From assembly GCA_904501985.1 (NCBI GenBank), contig CAJGCT010000004.1, positions 6,961 to 70,960 on the forward strand: DNA of 64,000 bases, written 5' to 3'. Shown here in pieces: positions 61,734 through 64,000 of this stretch. The first letter of the stretch is position 1. Every line of letters begins with the position of its first letter. This stretch comes from an uncultured Clostridia bacterium (GTDB lineage Bacteria > Bacillota > Clostridia > Oscillospirales > CAG-272). The position numbers and the translations under genes were made by a program. Under the pieces are notes generated by a model. The model was not told the origin of the DNA and did no database searches. It saw nothing but the letters and a program-made list of their open reading frames with translations.

Positions 61734-62573
61734 TTAATCAAGCTCTTTCATTATTCCGGTGATCAGATCGCGTGCCATTATTATGTCGGCGATCTGCTGT
61801 TCACCTGTTATCTCGCGCTCAATAGTGAATGTGCCGCTAAAGCCAAGCTCTTTGAGCTTTGCAAAAACAGCCGGTAAATTTGCCTTTCCCTGTCCTGCGG
61901 GCACTTCTTTTCCGAGAGAAAGACCGTCGGTGGGATATTCGCCGTCCTTGATATGTGTTTCCATAACATATTTACCGAACACATCAAGAGCATCGCGAGT
62001 GTTTGCCTTGCCGTAGAGGATAAGGTTGGCTGTGTCGAAGTTGATTCCCAAGTTATCATGGCCTATTGCCTGAATGGTACGGAGCATAGTAACAGGTGTC
62101 TCCTGACCTGTTTCGAAGAGGAAGTACTGTCCTTTTTTCTTCATGTATCCGACAACGTAACGAAGTGCCGCAACGGTACCTGTGAAATCCGGATGTGCAG
62201 GGTCTTCGGGGATAAAACCGGCATGAGAGACTATCTTGGAAATTCCCACTTTTTCTGCAAAATCAGAAGCGTTTATAAGGTCCTTCATACGGTCGTATCG
62301 GTAGGATTCCGGCACAAGTCCGATAGTCGCGGGACCGCATGTAAAGTTCCATTCCTTAGGTCCGCCCCAGCCTGCCCAAAGTGCGGTTACGTTAAATTTT
62401 GTTTCTTCAAGAACTGCTTTAATTTCAGCCGCATACTTTTCGTCTGTGTATATATCCATGTCCCACACACAGAGTTGGCAGGAAGAAAGACCAATGTCGA
62501 TTGCTTTCTTGAATTCTTCACGCAGGTCTGTTGTCTTTTTGTAGGTAATAAGCACGCCGATTGGGTTGTTCAT
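61734..62573 (-). CDS. Sugar phosphate isomerase/epimerase (xylose isomerase-like TIM barrel)
   Basis: A 279-residue TIM barrel of the AP-endonuclease-2/IolE group. Seen are KIVSHAGFIPED, LFETGQETP, NLGINFDTANLILYG, ETHIKDGEYP and FTIEREITG, which place the metal ligands at the ends of the strands as in that family. The start at 62573 follows ggagg; a longer start at 62588 overlaps that site. It heads the operon with PIG-L and NagB-like genes 12 bases downstream. Substrate unknown. Confidence 0.88.
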   Translation of the reverse strand: MNNPIGVLITYKKTTDLREEFKKAIDIGLSSCQLCVWDMDIYTDEKYAAEIKAVLEETKFNVTALWAGWGGPKEWNFTCGPATIGLVPESYRYDRMKDLINASDFAEKVGISKIVSHAGFIPEDPAHPDFTGTVAALRYVVGYMKKKGQYFLFETGQETPVTMLRTIQAIGHDNLGINFDTANLILYGKANTRDALDVFGKYVMETHIKDGEYPTDGLSLGKEVPAGQGKANLPAVFAKLKELGFSGTFTIEREITGEQQIADIIMARDLITGIMKELD

Positions 62574-62816
62574 TTTGGTATCCTCCATAAATTTTATTAC
62601 TTAAGCATAACTCGCTCGCCGCCAAGCGATGCACCTGGCCGACCACAAGCTGCTTTACGATTCTTTTTGTGCCTGTAGAAACGCTATAAAATTTTCGCAT
62701 TTTTGTACAATCTACTTGATTTTTTAAAGATCATGTGATACAATCATATTGTCGCATTTCATACATACCATCTTAATTATACAATATTTTCCGTATATTT
62801 TCCATATCATATATTA

Positions 62817-62829
62817 CACAATACTTGCA
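62817..62829. promoter_or_regulatory. 13-base string shared with a sialidase-paralogue promoter
   Basis: cacaatacttgca here is the exact reverse complement of 31744-31756. It lies 35 bases before the AraC-type start codon. It could be a shared operator, possibly of the AraC protein itself; this is conjecture. Confidence 0.3.
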
Positions 62830-62863
62830 CTATATTCCACTGCATTTTTCACCGGAGGATGTT

Positions 62864-63778
62864 ATGTCAAATCTGCCGCACCGTGACTTCACGAGGATCT
62901 CACCGAAAAATACGTTTAATATTTCACAGTTTGTCACCATACTGTGCTACGATCTTGCGCCCAATTTCAAAACTGAGGGTGAAATCCATGATTTTTGGGA
63001 GCTTGTTTATGTTGACCGCGGAGAGATAATATTCACAGCGGGCGGTGATAAACAGCGTCTGTGCCAGGGGGAAATAGTTTTTCACCAGCCGGGAGAATTT
63101 CACAGGCATGAATGTGACGGGACTCACAGTGCTACCGTATTTATCCTGACCTTTGACTGCCGTTCCCCTGCTATGAATTACTACCGCCGAAGATACGCTA
63201 AGGTTCCATCCGAGCTTACATCTCTGATAAAACGACTTATCGACGAGTGTACCGCAAACTTTGTTGTGTCGGAGTATCCGCTTGTTCCGCTTTTGGATGC
63301 TCCAATTGGCGGTCAGCAGCTTATTCGTATATATCTTGAGGAATTTCTCATACGTATGATGCGGAGCGAAGAAAAAAAGCTCACATCCGGCATTTTATTC
63401 ACATCCGACCGTACTCCCGAAAATAAGCTTGCGGAAGATATATGCAAATATTTATCAAAGCACGTCTACGATAGGGTAACTCTCGAAGAGCTGTCAGAAA
63501 AATTTCATTTCGGAAAGAGCCATCTGTGCGGCGTTTTCAAAAAGGCTAAGGGAGACACTATTGTAAGCTATCATCTTAAGCTTAAGATCAGCGAAGCCAA
63601 GCGCCTGCTTCGCGAAGAAAAAATGTCCGTAAGCGAAATATCTGAGCGCCTTGGCTTTGAAAATCCTGCCTATTTTTCCCGAATTTTCGGAAAAATCGTA
63701 GGTATGTCTCCACGCGCATTCAGAAAGAAGCTTATAAACAGCTCCGTTATGTTTCTGGGAAAAGAAAAAAAGCTTTAA
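62864..63778 (+). CDS. AraC family transcription regulator
   Basis: A 304-residue protein with an N-terminal cupin-type sensor domain (FWELVYVDRGEIIFTAGG, VFHQPGEFHRHECDG) and a C-terminal double helix-turn-helix of AraC type (VTLEELSEKFHFGKSHLCGV and SVSEISERLGFENPAYFSR, FGKIVGMSPRAFRK). The ATG at 62864 follows ggagga. It is divergent from the isomerase/deacetylase/NagB-like operon across 290 bases and is the likely sugar-responsive activator of it. Confidence 0.9.
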   Translation: MSNLPHRDFTRISPKNTFNISQFVTILCYDLAPNFKTEGEIHDFWELVYVDRGEIIFTAGGDKQRLCQGEIVFHQPGEFHRHECDGTHSATVFILTFDCRSPAMNYYRRRYAKVPSELTSLIKRLIDECTANFVVSEYPLVPLLDAPIGGQQLIRIYLEEFLIRMMRSEEKKLTSGILFTSDRTPENKLAEDICKYLSKHVYDRVTLEELSEKFHFGKSHLCGVFKKAKGDTIVSYHLKLKISEAKRLLREEKMSVSEISERLGFENPAYFSRIFGKIVGMSPRAFRKKLINSSVMFLGKEKKL

Positions 63779-63782
63779 AAAC

Positions 63783-63808
63783 TTTTTTGGTGCGGGTAAA
63801 AGGACTTG
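63783..63808 (-). repeat. Copy of the tRNA-Leu(CAG) 3' end
   Basis: Twenty-six bases are identical to 63942-63967, covering the last 21 bases of the tRNA with CCA plus five or six flanking bases, 159 bases away. A further inverted near-copy, caagcccttttaccc, is at 63878-63892. None of these forms a complete tRNA. Confidence 0.85.
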
Positions 63809-63902
63809 CCCTGCCTGCGGGCAGGAGCTGTGGCGAGGGAAAACACCCCACCGGGGTGTTTTCTTACACTCGCCCTTCAAGCCCTTTTACCCTCATGATC
63901 TA

Positions 63903-63941
63903 AAAAAAAGAAACACCCAAGGCTAAAACCTTGGGTGTTCC
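63903..63941 (-). terminator. Terminator of tRNA-Leu(CAG)
   Basis: Minus strand stem aacacccaaggt / ccttgggtgttt followed by a long T-run, immediately after the tRNA. Confidence 0.88.
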
Positions 63942-63946
63942 TTTTT

Positions 63947-64000
63947 TGGTGCGGGTAAAAGGACTTGAACCTTCACGAAGTTGCCCCCACTAGAACCTGA
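63947..64000 (-). tRNA. tRNA-Leu (anticodon CAG), 5' part outside window
   Basis: The minus strand from the window end reads tcaggttctag, a variable arm gtgggggcaacttcgtgaa, the T-loop ggttcaagtcc, then acceptor ttacccgc and CCA. The long variable arm and loop with CAG identify leucine. About 30 bases of the 5' half lie beyond the window, so the anticodon call rests on the 3' side of the loop. Confidence 0.85.

Noticed and set aside
1..64000. CRISPR arrays, rRNA genes and transposase genes
   Set aside because: No regularly spaced repeats, rRNA sequences or transposase domains were found on either strand.

Overview
The window looks like chromosomal DNA of a spore-forming, monoderm Firmicute of the class Clostridia, probably an uncultured gut or rumen member of or near the Oscillospirales. 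The evidence is a set of sporulation genes (spoVT, spoIID-type, sigG), an ECF vitamin-transporter module, a DUF4317 gene, a dockerin and an SLH-anchored protein, purine-rich Shine-Dalgarno sites, and sigma-A-like promoters with 17-base spacers. No ribosomal RNA operon or CRISPR array is present. This assignment rests on gene content only.

Layout. 1-7140 (+): housekeeping genes ruvB (5' end outside the window), an rRNA-type methyltransferase, pheA, ecfA1-ecfA2-ecfT-truA with 4-base overlaps, and spoVT. 7269-14918 (+): an MFS transporter, a lipoprotein, a Gfo/Idh/MocA dehydrogenase, coaE, a lytic transglycosylase, an M18 aminopeptidase, and a KDPG aldolase fused to a VOC-like domain. 15018-17814 (-): a spoIID operon ending in a 51-residue membrane microprotein that resembles a sodium-pump decarboxylase beta-subunit motif. 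18028-31618 (-): four tandem paralogous BNR/Asp-box sialidase-like proteins with four different end architectures (no signal, dockerin, SLH, no signal). 31993-41251: purH, pyk, sigG, DUF4317, tRNA-Leu(GAG) with an 81-base duplicated 3' end, a YgjV-like protein, an AT-rich FAD oxidoreductase and a serine hydrolase.

41272-47100 is a compact element of about 5.8 kb that reads as a filamentous phage (inovirus) prophage. It holds a rolling-circle Rep, an SSB-like protein, a 70-residue single-span coat-like protein, a Zot/pI-type ATPase, four further membrane proteins (35, 134, 434 and 100 residues), and a divergent ribbon-helix-helix regulator facing a control region with four phased CATTG motifs. 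It has no secretin and no integrase, which fits a host without an outer membrane and integration by host Xer recombinases.

47165-59719: an aminotransferase with an Lrp-type regulator, a MutS-family ATPase, a PHP phosphatase, uxaC, a CNNM/CorC-type membrane protein with a long leader, a trigger-factor-like lipoprotein, hisS-pfkB, and an M20 peptidase. 59984-63778: an amino-sugar or uronate-type cluster (NagB-like, PIG-L deacetylase, TIM-barrel isomerase) divergent from an AraC regulator. The window ends inside a second tRNA-Leu(CAG) that also has a nearby copy of its 3' end.

How parts fit together: the sialidase-like proteins, uxaC, KDPG aldolase, NagB-like protein, PIG-L deacetylase and the sugar dehydrogenases suggest a life on host or plant glycans and uronates. 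Several kinds of repeated non-coding DNA (a 210-base interspersed element in three copies, tRNA 3'-end duplications, relics of the sialidase family) show active rearrangement.
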